From NCBI GenBank assembly GCA_027922465.2, contig BQMF02000218.1:186001-250000 (forward strand): a stretch of DNA of 64,000 nt, in the 5' to 3' direction. This document shows, in pieces, positions 1-13,000 of the stretch. This DNA is from Turritopsis dohrnii. Lineage: Eukaryota; Cnidaria; Hydrozoa; Anthoathecata; Oceaniidae. The notes beneath the pieces are model-generated. The model was not told where the DNA came from, ran no database searches, and was given only the letters and a program-made list of their open reading frames with translations. How positions within the stretch are numbered: the first letter of the stretch is position 1; every line of letters begins with the position of its first letter. The translations under genes and the position numbers were made by a program.

Positions 1-1174
1 AATGGTGTCATCTTTCGTTTACTATTAGAAAGGATTTTAGTAAGATCATCATTCATTATTTGATCAACTTGGAAGCTGTTTTCGGAGAGCTCAAGCTGCA
101 TGTTTTTCAACTCTTGCTCCAATTGTGCACACTTCAACCGTTCTTGCCGAAGAGTTAATACGATTCTCTCAGATGATGTTGCAGATATCGGAGCTTTTCG
201 TTTAGCTGGTTGTAATAGTTTACATTTTTTGTAAATTTTAGTTGTTAATTGTTTGCAAGTCGTACAAGTTGCGTCGCTGTCTTTCTCTAGCAGCAACTGA
301 CATGCAATATGTCTGACGTAAACGTGACTTGGAAACGGATTTAGTGGCTTCTCATCATCTTCACTTTCCTTATGTTCAGTTTTGGGAATAACATGTAACA
401 TTGTTTGTTTTATTTTCCAAGCCCTTGCAAATTTGTTTGTCTTCTAACAAGTTTATGAGTTGCGAGACAGTTACATTTTTCATAGAGCGTTTGTATTTCT
501 TGTAAATTATGTGGTCTTCTGGAAGGAACCAATTATAGATCAGGATTGTGAAACCCAGTCCATCATCAATTTTTAATGTAAACATAGCGACCGTGTATTG
601 TAGCGTTTCTTTTCGTAAAATGAAATCTTTATCTGTTATTTCAGCCTGCCAACCATACGAAATCTTTAGGTCTTTGTACCTGGTTATTAATTCTTGGAGA
701 CTCCTGTAATATGAATGAATTTGTGGTTTCGCAATTATTCGTTGTGTTGGAGCATTTCTACTTTTTTTCGGCTTCGTCGATTTTTCTAATGACTTTGCGG
801 GCATATGTAACACAGGTATTGCTCCTTTCTTGACTTTTTTCTTTATCATTTTTGTCGATGTAACTAGAAAATATTTACATGCAATATTTATATATGTTAA
901 GTGCTGTGTAACATTACGTAATTACATTATTAACTAACAATAACTTACATGTTTCAATGTCGTTTTCATGAAAGTGTCTCTCACAAGTATACACAGTATC
1001 ATTTTCAATTTTCCTTTTAAAATTTGCATCGATAACTCGAGATTTAGTTATCTCATTTAACCATAGTTTGCGCCAGGCATCATCAACTCCAGCGGCAGGG
1101 AGTTTAAATATTCCTACCCCTTTCGTTCTTCTATTCGTACCACAACCCACAATACAACAATTCTCTCCAGGCAT
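1..1174 (-). CDS. THAP-domain protein, 5' part (runs off the left edge)
   Basis: Exon 1 is 949-1174, starting at ATG 1174. It encodes a THAP zinc finger of C2CH type: CCIVGC near residues 6-11, an aromatic/basic core with DDAWRKLW, then CERHFHENDI. THAP fingers bind DNA and occur in transcription factors and P-element-type transposases. Exon 1 ends at a GTAAGT donor (948). The intron closes at CTAG (864-867), and joining phase 1 to exon 2 at 863 keeps the frame open to MIKKKVKKGAIPVL and beyond. After about residue 225 the frame changes somewhere in 380-430. The continuing frame (1 to about 400) encodes an acidic patch, a CTTC pair and a Glu/Leu-rich likely coiled coil (RLKCAQLEQELKNMQ). The frame change is either a one-base indel or an intron I could not place. 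The C-terminal part lies outside the window. Whether it is a host gene or a THAP-type transposase cannot be decided here. Confidence 0.75.
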
Positions 1175-1712
1175 TATTTTACAAACATATCACAATCAAT
1201 AAGTACGATGTTTCATTTGCGTTTTTTTTTTATTTTTATTCGTATTTGCTTTGAACCAATTCCTAATATTTTGTAAGTACTAGTAAGTTAGAGTTAATGA
1301 ACCCTCTCCTCAAAGGAGATTTTTCTAGGAATTCCATCGACTTTCATTGTATTCTACATGTTTTCCACGCGAGGAGAAGAGTTATTCCTGCAACTCTCTT
1401 TGCGGATGTTGGGAAATATTTAAATTTCTTCTTTTTCTATTAATAATTTGAATATTTGCTAGTACTTTTTGTGTGTTTTCATTTTATAATTCATAAAAAA
1501 ATTTAATGTGTGCAGGGTCACGCTTCATTAAACACAAGAAAACTAAACAATAACATAATTCAATTGGTTTCCAAACCAGTCTTTTTTCTATTAACTATGC
1601 CTGAATCAAATGTGTTTTCGTTGGCTGTGCCGCGAAGACTGTTTTTGCTCTTCCTTATAATTAAAATTGGGGCTATGCATGCATAATCCTCACAACCCCG
1701 AAGCGTTGACTA
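1175..1712. other. Intergenic flank before the Helitron array
   Basis: AT-rich sequence upstream of the THAP gene, with no coding frame I can support. It holds a small perfect dyad TCTCCT-CAA-AGGAGA near 1310. The base just before the first Helitron unit is A (GACTA|TC), as expected for Helitron insertion between A and T. Confidence 0.5.
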
Positions 1713-4700
1713 TCTATATATACTAATTCGCGATTGTGTGTCACACTTTTATTTTAGAGAGTGATATATTTGTTTTTTTTTCACGGTCAAATCCTTCTTA
1801 TTTTTTCCCTTTTCGTCGTAAAACCACGCCAAAGCGAGAGTAATTTTTTTGATTTTTCGCGATTAGTATATGCTCCTCCGTTTTGTTATTTTTGGTTTGC
1901 GCAGTGGAAATCAGCCGAAAAACGTCTTTGGAGGAGTGCGAGCAATGCAATGTTAATCGTTCGAAATTTGTCAACGATCATTTCGTGAGCAAGAAACTTC
2001 GCGAAGAAGACGTGTTTCTTTTTGTATACGAATATTTTGATTTAAATTTGATTGTTTTAGGCAGCAAATCGACGAAAGAACTGATGAAGAAACACAGGTT
2101 TGTATGCACGAAGGTATTGTTATTATTATAAAACGTTTTATTATCGTTTGTTTACAATGAAAAATCATATTTAGATATACAGAAGAAGTGCAGTGAAGTT
2201 TTTAAAAATTAGCTGCAGAAAGATCGAACGAACAAAAGGTATTATTATAAAACTTTTATACAGAAGAAGTGCAGTGAAGTTTTTGGCTGTGCAGAACGAT
2301 AAGACTTTTATTGTTTAATAATTTAGATTAATAAAAGAACAGGTTTTTAAATGTTTGTTTACGTTTTAGTTATCAAATATCGCTATACAGAAGAAAGTGC
2401 AGTGGAGAAATGCAGTTTCATGTTTATTTACACAGTAAGGAATGGTTTTAATTTAGTTTTGAAAGATTAATTGATTTAGCTTTGAGTGGATGTCTTAGTT
2501 ATTCTGTCGTTTAGAATGTGTATATGCTGCTGGATGAAAAGGAAGCCGAGAGAAATTTGTTTTGGTAACGCGCGCTATTATTACATTAAAAATGGTCCTA
2601 CAGCTATGAATGTTTTTATTTCTCATGACGCTGTGGAAGTGGGGAATGTGTTATGCTGTCTGATTGTATCTATTGTATCTAATTTATATCGATGCTTGAT
2701 GCTTTTGTCTGCCTGCCAAAAAGTACAAAATCTACTGGAAAATACAGAAAGTTTAGCAGTTTTTCCAAACGAAGAGAGCAGTTTTATGTATTTCACTTAA
2801 AAAAAAATGGTAGCGAAAGTGTTTTATAAATACCTATGTATGTTTGTGCTGGAAAGTAAATAAAGTATTAGTAATTTGTTTATAGGTATGAATATAGAAG
2901 TAAAGAGTTTAGAAGTGTTTGAAAATGTCTACAGAAGATGATCAATGCTGTTTAGTTTACTAACATGTGAATTGGCAGTGAAAGGTATCCCATTTTGTTT
3001 AAAAGTTCAGCTAAAGTTAAAATAGTATAAATCTATTTAGTTATAACACAGTTGGTATGCTGGATAAATAAGAATAAAGGGTTGTTTAACTGTTGTGAAT
3101 TAGCCAGAGGAGATTTTAACTCAGATTAAAAATGTGGTTGTTTTCAATTTTTTATAAACTCTTTAGATATATAAATTCTGTCATCACGTTTGTGTTTTTG
3201 ATTATTATTCATAAGGTAGATGTGAATGGATTATGTATTTAAGAAGTTCATTAGTTATTACTGTGCAATGAAATGTTTATGCATTATTTTGTGTTATGGT
3301 AATCGTTTACGTACCTGGGTATATATATAAGTTTGGCATTATGATTTTATTTGTGACTTTTTATCTTCTGGGTAAATTTTTGTTTTAAGGATAAATGCGT
3401 AGTTGAATTTCACTTTTTGTTGTTGTTGTTTATTTCAATATTCTTATAGCATGATTAGGTTTTCGGTATTACAGTATTACAATTACTATTACGGTGTTTT
3501 GTTGTTTTGAGTTATTGTTTTTAGGATAAATGCGTAGTTGAATTGCATTTTTTTTTGTTGTTGTTGTTGTTGTTTATTTCAATATTCTTATAGCATGATT
3601 AGGTTTTCGGTATTACAATTCAAGTATTAATTTTTTAGGTAATAATAAAAAAAAGCATAAAGAAATGAAACTCATGGTTTTAATCATGACGTTGATGGTT
3701 TTGGGAAGAACAGACTATATATCGTTTCAAAAATTCATTAATGGTTGCTGTATAATGTAACTTCCGCACGAAAGAAACACAGTTGGAAGGTATCAATTTG
3801 TTTTCAATTCACATTTTGTAATGTTATTCAATGTTTGGTTTCGTATGTCTGGGTAAACAGTTCTGTGTTATATATTGCCATTTTTTTTACATTAAAGTTA
3901 CTTCTCTTCTGCGTATAAATATATTATTCTGAGCCATGTTGCTATTTGTTTCTGTTTTTAATCTTCTGAATGTAATAACAAATTAATGCCTGAAAAGAAA
4001 CTTTTATATACGCGAGTTAAATTCTGTGACACAACGCATACTGAACATGGGTGGCGAGTGACGCGTACGTACCACAGGAATGGCAGATTTGACCTAATGT
4101 TTTCAAAGTTAAGTTCGGTAAAAAGTTTTTACCCGGGATACTATGTAATGTACTCGCTATTCACCGAGAATTATTATTTCCAAGAATAAATGGATTAAAC
4201 CATCGAAAGGCATTCGAGGACTGTTAACGAAGTCGATATACACTTTTGCAAAAGTGATTAAAGATAACCTTTATTTGGTTTATTTATTTATTTATTTGTT
4301 TGTTTATGCTATCTTAGGATACTTTTTTGGTGTAGTATTGTCAACAGTTTTTCATGAGAATTTATGTTCCTGCTGATCATTCTATGACAATTTTTGTTAT
4401 CCTTATAGTCAGCATTTTCGAAAACGTTTTACCCTGTTGAATTAGTGTCGAACAGAAATTTTAAATATTTATAGCACGTTTATTAAAAAATATCTGCGAA
4501 AGAGTGCATTTCTATAGAAATCTACACACAATTTCACTAAGAATGCTCTCCGTCACAGTGATTTTTTGACGATTTTGCACACTGGGTTACAGATCTGATT
4601 AATGGAGTGCCATCTCATTGCTTGGTTTTGTCAGCTTAGTTTCCAATTCCAAACTTAGTTTGAAGTTCGTTGATGTATGAAATGGCTGTTTAAATGTCGT

Positions 4701-4869
4701 AGCAAATATTTAATACACTTTTCTGATGAACATAATAAATGCTCACAAATGTTTTACCAATGACACAACACAGGCTGAACATGAGTGGCGAGTGTCATTT
4801 TTCGACACCATTTTTGAGACATCATTTTCAGAATTAAAACCCGTAAAAAATTTTTACACGGGATACTAG
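1713..4869 (+). mobile_element. Helitron-type long unit 1 (3,157 bp)
   Basis: It starts TCTATATATACTAATTCGCG and ends with hairpin GTAAAAAATTTTTAC, then ACGGGATACTAG. TC...CTAG with a 3' hairpin is the canonical Helitron end structure. It abuts unit 2 directly. An inverted copy of the 5' end (CGCGATTAGTATAT) sits near 1857-1871. A second, internal terminator (GGTAAAAAGTTTTTACC, then GGGATACTATG) lies near 4115-4146. Its CTAG has become CTAT, and the unit continues about 720 bp to the real end. Unrecognised short open frames occur inside: 82 aa at 1883-2131, 104 aa with a hydrophobic stretch at 2486-2800, and 67 aa at 3986-4189. They recur in the sister units simply because the units are near-identical. 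No transposase is encoded. Confidence 0.85.
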
Positions 4870-6394
4870 TCTATATATACTAATTCGCGATTGTGTGTCA
4901 CACTTTTATTTTAGAGAGTGATATATTTGTTTTTTTTTCACGGTCAAATCCTTCTTATTTTTTCCCTTTTCGTCGTAAAACCACGCCAAAGCGAGAGTAA
5001 TTTTTTTGATTTTTCGCGATTAGTATATGCTCCTCCGTTTTGTTATTTTTGGTTTGCGCAGTGGAAATCAGCCGAAAAACGTCTTTGGAGGAGTGCGAGC
5101 AATGCAATGTTAATCGTTCGAAATTTGTCAACGATTATTTCGTGAGCAAGAAACTTCGCGAAGAAGACGTGTTTCTTTTTGTATACGAATATTTTGATTT
5201 AAATTTGATTGTTTTAGGCAGCAAATCGACGAAAGAACTGATGAAGAAACACAGGTTTGTATGCACGAAGGTATTGTTATTATTATAAAACGTTTTATTA
5301 TCGTTTGTTTACAATGAAAAATCATATTTAGATATACAGAAGAAGTGCAGTGAAGTTTTTAAAAATTAGCTGCAGAAAGATCGAACGAACAAAAGGTATT
5401 ATTATAAAACTTTTATACAGAAGAAGTGCAGTGAAGTTTTTGGCTGTGCAGAACGATAAGACTTTTATTGTTTAATAATTTAGATTAATAAAAGAACAGG
5501 TTTTTAAATGTTTGTTTACGTTTTAGTTATCAAATATCGCTATACAGAAGAAAGTGCAGTGGAGAAATGCAGTTTCATGTTTATTTACACAGTAAGGAAT
5601 GGTTTTAATTTAGTTTTGAAAGATTAATTGATTTAGCTTTGAGTGGATGTCTTAGTTATTCTGTCGTTTAGAATGTGTATATGCTGCTGGATGAAAAGGA
5701 AGCCGAGAGAAATTTGTTTTGGTAACGCGCGCTATTATTACATTAAAAATGGTCCTACAGCTATGAATGTTTTTATTTCTCATGACGCTGTGGAAGTGGG
5801 GAATGTGTTATGCTGTCTGATTGTATCTATTGTATCTAATTTATATCGATGCTTGATGCTTTTGTCTGCCTGCCAAAAAGTACAAAATCTACTGGAAAAT
5901 ACAGAAAGTTTAGCAGTTTTTCCAAACGAAGAGAGCAGTTTTATGTATTTCACTTAAAAAAAAATGGTAGCGAAAGTGTTTTATAAATACCTATGTATGT
6001 TTGTGCTGGAAAGTAAATAAAGTATTAGTAATTTGTTTATAGGTATGAATATAGAAGTAAAGAGTTTAGAAGTGTTTGAAAATGTCTACAGAAGATGATC
6101 AATGCTGTTTAGTTTACTAACATGTGAATTGGCAGTGAAAGGTATCCCATTTTGTTTAAAAGTTCAGCTAAAGTTAAAATAGTATAAATCTATTTAGTTA
6201 TAACACAGTTGGTATGCTGGATAAATAAGAATAAAGGGTTGTTTAACTGTTGTGAATTAGCCAGAGGAGATTTTAACTCAGATTAAAAATGTGGTTGTTT
6301 TCAATTTTTTATAAACTCTTTAGATATATAAATGTGACGATTTCAGGGAAAAGGATAACAATCGTTTAAGCGATTTAAATCGCTTAATCGATTT

Positions 6395-6605
6395 TGGGAT
6401 TTTGAAATCCCAAAATCGATTTAGGTAAATCGATTTTTCCAAATTTAGAATCTTAAAATCGATTCTAGCGAATCTTAAAATCGATTCTAATGAATCTTAA
6501 AATCGATTCTTGTGAATCTTAAAATCGATTCTTCTAATGAATCTTAAAATCGATTCTTGTGAATCTTAAAATCGATTCTTGTAAATCCTAAAATCGGTCC
6601 TAAAA
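6395..6605. repeat. Left subterminal iterons (TCTTAAAATCGATTCT)
   Basis: About eight tandem or near-tandem copies of a roughly 18-bp motif around TCTTAAAATCGATTC. They are mirrored by GGGATTCAGGAAAATCGATT copies at the right end. Their place just inside the TIRs suggests transposase-binding or structural iterons. That function is inference. Confidence 0.8.
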
Positions 6606-7497
6606 TCCGGGAATCCTAAAGTTTGGTATTGACGAATACCGTATTTTGTTTTTTTAAATAATTTGTTTTCTTGTGTGTGTTTTAGTTTCTATTTGAGGGC
6701 AGTTTCTATTAGGCTAGTGTCAATAATATATATTATTTTATTTCGCCAATATGATCCCAAGTGATAATAGGCTCATCAGTTCAATATCAAAACTGCAGCT
6801 TCTATTCGAGTTTGGCTTCTATTTGAGAAAATACGGTAATCCACAAAAAATGACAACTAGCATGTTTACGCATCAAATTGCACGCTGGGTAAGAAAAAAT
6901 TAAAGGGAAATTAAGCCTTAAAATTTCTTTTCTGAATTTGACCATGAAATACTTCATTTATCCTAGAGGAACACCTTTTTATGTATAAAAGGTATTCCAA
7001 ATGAAAAAAACTGCTAAAAAAACAACTTAGTTAAATCGCCATTACAGCTTTCGTTATAAATATCATAACGTCACAGAGCGAATTTCATTTCCAGAGAAAT
7101 ATCAGACGTAGGCAGCACATGATGACAAGTTTTTTACGCCTACGTTCTGAAGATACGAGAAACGGTAGAAAAACAACAAAGAAAACACGAACATAACATA
7201 ACAATCTTAAACATCAAGAAACAGCAAAATGTAAAATAAGTTTATCGTTAGCGATTCAAGAAAAACAAAAGCATTCATACTGAAGATTTCATTTTTTATA
7301 CATCTAAACTATACACATTTGTTCAAAAACACACTTACGCACATATACCTCTATAAATCTAAAACGAAATACTTTTTAATAAAGGTTTTATATCACAAAG
7401 CACACAAGAACTTTCATCAACAAAAACAAAATATTGTAGTTTATGTAATCCTTACAAAAAGAGCGATCGCGCTGTGACGTCAAAATTTCCATCGCAG

Positions 7498-8173
7498 AGG
7501 ACTGCAATGGCGTCCGTTGTTAGATACTAAATAACGAAAAACTGAGTATAGTTACCATTTAAAATAATTTGTAACGGTCACAGAAGATTAATGAGACTTT
7601 TCTGCAGCTAATATAAAAAGTTTTTGATAAAGGCTTAATTTCCCTTTAAGTTGCGTGCAGTTACTAGTTTTTTTTAAAATGATTTTTCAGCGCATCATAC
7701 AAATGGAGTTTGTCGATAACGGACTAATGGTTTGATCTCGAAATAAAAAATCGCTTCATCAGGAATCGAGAATCGGGATTCAGGAAAATCGATTTTGGGA
7801 TTCAGGAAAATCGATTTTGGGATTCAGGAAAATCGAGGACTGCAATGGCGTCCGTTGTTAGATACTAAATAACGAAAAACTGAGTATAGTTACCATTTAA
7901 AATAATTTGTAACGGTCACAGAAGATTAATGAGACTTTTCTGCAGCTAATATAAAAAGTTTTTGATAAAGGCTTAATTTCCCTTTAAGTTGCGTGCAGTT
8001 ACTAGTTTTTTTTAAAATGATTTTTCAGCGCATCATACAAATGGAGTTTGTCGATAACGGACTAATGGTTTGATCTCGAAATAAAAAATCGCTTCATCAG
8101 GAATCGAGAATCGGGATTCAGGAAAATCGATTTTGGGATTCAGGAAAATCGATTTTGGGATTCAGGAAAATCG
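7498..8173. repeat. 338-bp tandem duplication inside the TIR element
   Basis: The segment beginning GAGGACTGCAATGGCGTCCG is repeated with a period of 338 bp (about 7498 and 7836). The copies are virtually identical, including the adjacent iterons. The junction lies within the GATTCAGGAAAATCGA iterons, suggesting unequal exchange or replication slippage between iterons. Confidence 0.85.
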
Positions 8174-10050
8174 ATTTTGGGATTCAGGAAATCGATTTTG
8201 GGATTCAGGAAGATCGATTTTGGGATTCAAAGAAATCTTAAACGTTCGATTGAAAATCCCAAAATCGATTTATCTGAATCGCTTATTTTGTCTAAAAAAT
8301 CGATTTAAGAGAATCGCTTAAACGATTGTTATCCTTTTCCCTGAAATCGTCACAAATTCTGTCATCACGTTTGTGTTTTTGATTATTATTCATAAGGTAG
8401 ATGTGAATGGATTATGTATTTAAGAAGTTCATTAGTTATTACTGTGCAATGAAATGTTTATGCATTATTTTGTGTTATGGTAATCGTTTACGTACCTGGG
8501 TATATATATAAGTTTGGCATTATGATTTTATTTGTGACTTTTTATCTTCTGGGTAAATTTTTGTTTTAAGGATAAATGCGTAGTTGAATTTCACTTTTTG
8601 TTGTTGTTGTTTATTTCAATATTCTTATAGCATGATTAGGTTTTCGGTATTACAGTATTACAATTACTATTACGGTGTTTTGTTGTTTTGAGTTATTGTT
8701 TTTAGGATAAATGCGTAGTTGAATTGCATTTTTTTTTGTTGTTGTTGTTGTTGTTTATTTCAATATTCTTATAGCATGATTAGGTTTTCGGTATTACAAT
8801 TCAAGTATTAATTTTTTAGGTAATAATAAAAAAAAGCATAAAGAAATGAAACTCATGGTTTTAATCATGACGTTGATGGTTTTGGGAAGAACAGACTATA
8901 TATCGTTTCAAAAATTCATTAATGGTTGCTGTATAATGTAACTTCCGCACGAAAGAAACACAGTTGGAAGGTATCAATTTGTTTTCAATTCACATTTTGT
9001 AATGTTATTCAATGTTTGGTTTCGTATGTCTGGGTAAACAGTTCTGTGTTATATATTGCCATTTTTTTTACATTAAAGTTACTTCTCTTCTGCGTATAAA
9101 TATATTATTCTGAGCCATGTTGCTATTTGTTTCTGTTTTTAATCTTCTGAATGTAATAACAAATTAATGCCTGAAAAGAAACTTTTATATACGCGAGTTA
9201 AATTCTGTGACACAACGCATACTGAACATGGGTGGCGAGTGACGCGTACGTACCACAGGAATGGCAGATTTGACCTAATGTTTTCAAAGTTAAGTTCGGT
9301 AAAAAGTTTTTACCCGGGATACTATGTAATGTACTCGCTATTCACCGAGAATTATTATTTCCAAGAATAAATGGATTAAACCATCGAAAGGCATTCGAGG
9401 ACTGTTAACGAAGTCGATATACACTTTTGCAAAAGTGATTAAAGATAACCTTTATTTGGTTTATTTATTTATTTATTTGTTTGTTTATGCTATCTTAGGA
9501 TACTTTTTTGGTGTAGTATTGTCAACAGTTTTTCATGAGAATTTATGTTCCTGCTGATCATTCTATGACAATTTTTGTTATCCTTATAGTCAGCATTTTC
9601 GAAAACGTTTTACCCTGTTGAATTAGTGTCGAACAGAAATTTTAAATATTTATAGCACGTTTATTAAAAAATATCTGCGAAAGAGTGCATTTCTATAGAA
9701 ATCTACACACAATTTCACTAAGAATGCTCTCCGTCACAGTGATTTTTTGACGATTTTGCACACTGGGTTACAGATCTGATTAATGGAGTGCCATCTCATT
9801 GCTTGGTTTTGTCAGCTTAGTTTCCAATTCCAAACTTAGTTTGAAGTTCGTTGATGTATGAAATGGCTGTTTAAATGTCGTAGCAAATATTTAATACACT
9901 TTTCTGATGAACATAATAAATGCTCACAAATGTTTTACCAATGACACAACACAGGCTGAACATGAGTGGCGAGTGTCATTTTTCGACACCATTTTTGAGA
10001 CATCATTTTCAGAATTAAAACCCGTAAAAAATTTTTACACGGGATACTAG

Positions 10051-13000
10051 TCTATATATACTAATTCGCGATTGTGTGTCACACTTTTATTTTAGAGAGT
10101 GATATATTTGTTTTTTTTTCACGGTCAAATCCTTCTTATTTTTTCCCTTTTCGTCGTAAAACCACGCCAAAGCGAGAGTAATTTTTTTGATTTTTCGCGA
10201 TTAGTATATGCTCCTCCGTTTTGTTATTTTTGGTTTGCGCAGTGGAAATCAGCCGAAAAACGTCTTTGGAGGAGTGCGAGCAATGCAATGTTAATCGTTC
10301 GAAATTTGTCAACGATTATTTCGTGAGCAAGAAACTTCGCGAAGAAGACGTGTTTCTTTTTGTATACGAATATTTTGATTTAAATTTGATTGTTTTAGGC
10401 AGCAAATCGACGAAAGAACTGATGAAGAAACACAGGTTTGTATGCACGAAGGTATTGTTATTATTATAAAACGTTTTATTATCGTTTGTTTACAATGAAA
10501 AATCATATTTAGATATACAGAAGAAGTGCAGTGAAGTTTTTAAAAATTAGCTGCAGAAAGATCGAACGAACAAAAGGTATTATTATAAAACTTTTATACA
10601 GAAGAAGTGCAGTGAAGTTTTTGGCTGTGCAGAACGATAAGACTTTTATTGTTTAATAATTTAGATTAATAAAAGAACAGGTTTTTAAATGTTTGTTTAC
10701 GTTTTAGTTATCAAATATCGCTATACAGAAGAAAGTGCAGTGGAGAAATGCAGTTTCATGTTTATTTACACAGTAAGGAATGGTTTTAATTTAGTTTTGA
10801 AAGATTAATTGATTTAGCTTTGAGTGGATGTCTTAGTTATTCTGTCGTTTAGAATGTGTATATGCTGCTGGATGAAAAGGAAGCCGAGAGAAATTTGTTT
10901 TGGTAACGCGCGCTATTATTACATTAAAAATGGTCCTACAGCTATGAATGTTTTTATTTCTCATGACGCTGTGGAAGTGGGGAATGTGTTATGCTGTCTG
11001 ATTGTATCTATTGTATCTAATTTATATCGATGCTTGATGCTTTTGTCTGCCTGCCAAAAAGTACAAAATCTACTGGAAAATACAGAAAGTTTAGCAGTTT
11101 TTCCAAACGAAGAGAGCAGTTTTATGTATTTCACTTAAAAAAAAATGGTAGCGAAAGTGTTTTATAAATACCTATGTATGTTTGTGCTGGAAAGTAAATA
11201 AAGTATTAGTAATTTGTTTATAGGTATGAATATAGAAGTAAAGAGTTTAGAAGTGTTTGAAAATGTCTACAGAAGATGATCAATGCTGTTTAGTTTACTA
11301 ACATGTGAATTGGCAGTGAAAGGTATCCCATTTTGTTTAAAAGTTCAGCTAAAGTTAAAATAGTATAAATCTATTTAGTTATAACACAGTTGGTATGCTG
11401 GATAAATAAGAATAAAGGGTTGTTTAACTGTTGTGAATTAGCCAGAGGAGATTTTAACTCAGATTAAAAATGTGGTTGTTTTCAATTTTTTATAAACTCT
11501 TTAGATATATAAATTCTGTCATCACGTTTGTGTTTTTGATTATTATTCATAAGGTAGATGTGAATGGATTATGTATTTAAGAAGTTCATTAGTTATTACT
11601 GTGCAATGAAATGTTTATGCATTATTTTGTGTTATGGTAATCGTTTACGTACCTGGGTATATATATAAGTTTGGCATTATGATTTTATTTGTGACTTTTT
11701 ATCTTCTGGGTAAATTTTTGTTTTAAGGATAAATGCGTAGTTGAATTTCACTTTTTGTTGTTGTTGTTTATTTCAATATTCTTATAGCATGATTAGGTTT
11801 TCGGTATTACAGTATTACAATTACTATTACGGTGTTTTGTTGTTTTGAGTTATTGTTTTTAGGATAAATGCGTAGTTGAATTGCATTTTTTTTTGTTGTT
11901 GTTGTTGTTGTTTATTTCAATATTCTTATAGCATGATTAGGTTTTCGGTATTACAATTCAAGTATTAATTTTTTAGGTAATAATAAAAAAAAGCATAAAG
12001 AAATGAAACTCATGGTTTTAATCATGACGTTGATGGTTTTGGGAAGAACAGACTATATATCGTTTCAAAAATTCATTAATGGTTGCTGTATAATGTAACT
12101 TCCGCACGAAAGAAACACAGTTGGAAGGTATCAATTTGTTTTCAATTCACATTTTGTAATGTTATTCAATGTTTGGTTTCGTATGTCTGGGTAAACAGTT
12201 CTGTGTTATATATTGCCATTTTTTTTACATTAAAGTTACTTCTCTTCTGCGTATAAATATATTATTCTGAGCCATGTTGCTATTTGTTTCTGTTTTTAAT
12301 CTTCTGAATGTAATAACAAATTAATGCCTGAAAAGAAACTTTTATATACGCGAGTTAAATTCTGTGACACAACGCATACTGAACATGGGTGGCGAGTGAC
12401 GCGTACGTACCACAGGAATGGCAGATTTGACCTAATGTTTTCAAAGTTAAGTTCGGTAAAAAGTTTTTACCCGGGATACTATGTAATGTACTCGCTATTC
12501 ACCGAGAATTATTATTTCCAAGAATAAATGGATTAAACCATCGAAAGGCATTCGAGGACTGTTAACGAAGTCGATATACACTTTTGCAAAAGTGATTAAA
12601 GATAACCTTTATTTGGTTTATTTATTTATTTATTTGTTTGTTTATGCTATCTTAGGATACTTTTTTGGTGTAGTATTGTCAACAGTTTTTCATGAGAATT
12701 TATGTTCCTGCTGATCATTCTATGACAATTTTTGTTATCCTTATAGTCAGCATTTTCGAAAACGTTTTACCCTGTTGAATTAGTGTCGAACAGAAATTTT
12801 AAATATTTATAGCACGTTTATTAAAAAATATCTGCGAAAGAGTGCATTTCTATAGAAATCTACACACAATTTCACTAAGAATGCTCTCCGTCACAGTGAT
12901 TTTTTGACGATTTTGCACACTGGGTTACAGATCTGATTAATGGAGTGCCATCTCATTGCTTGGTTTTGTCAGCTTAGTTTCCAATTCCAAACTTAGTTTG

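Larger units (their letters stand above)
6334..8353. mobile_element. Nested TIR element, 2,020 bp, 4-bp TSD
   Basis: The ends are inverted repeats of about 30 bp: GTGACGATTTCAGGGAAAAG, then GATAACAATCG, with the mirror copy at 8323-8353. AAAT flanks both sides (6330-6333 and 8354-8357). The empty site in units 1 and 3 has a single AAAT, so insertion is directly visible. If the outermost T/A pair is counted in the element, the TSD shrinks to AA. There is no transposase ORF, so it is non-autonomous. Both ends are packed with AATCGATTTT/AAAATCGATT iterons. The superfamily is not identified; a 4-bp TSD is known from several DNA transposon superfamilies. Confidence 0.85.
4870..10050 (+). mobile_element. 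Helitron-type long unit 2, carrying a nested TIR element
   Basis: Same unit as 1713-4869, with the same TC start, CTAG end (10047-10050) and internal dead terminator. It is longer by exactly 2,024 bp because of the TIR element at 6334-8353 plus its 4-bp target duplication. The short internal ORFs recur at 5040-5288, 5643-5957 and 9167-9370. A His-to-Tyr difference in the 82-aa frame groups this unit with unit 3 rather than unit 1. Confidence 0.85.

Noticed and set aside
1761..1988. 75-aa frame repeated at 4918 and 10099
   Set aside because: It overlaps the Helitron 5' end and the other frames; identity between copies comes from recent duplication, and no domain is visible.
8133..8321. 62-aa frame with repeated FWDSG phrases
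   Set aside because: It is translation of the GGGATTCAGGAAAATCGATT iterons of the TIR element, not a gene.
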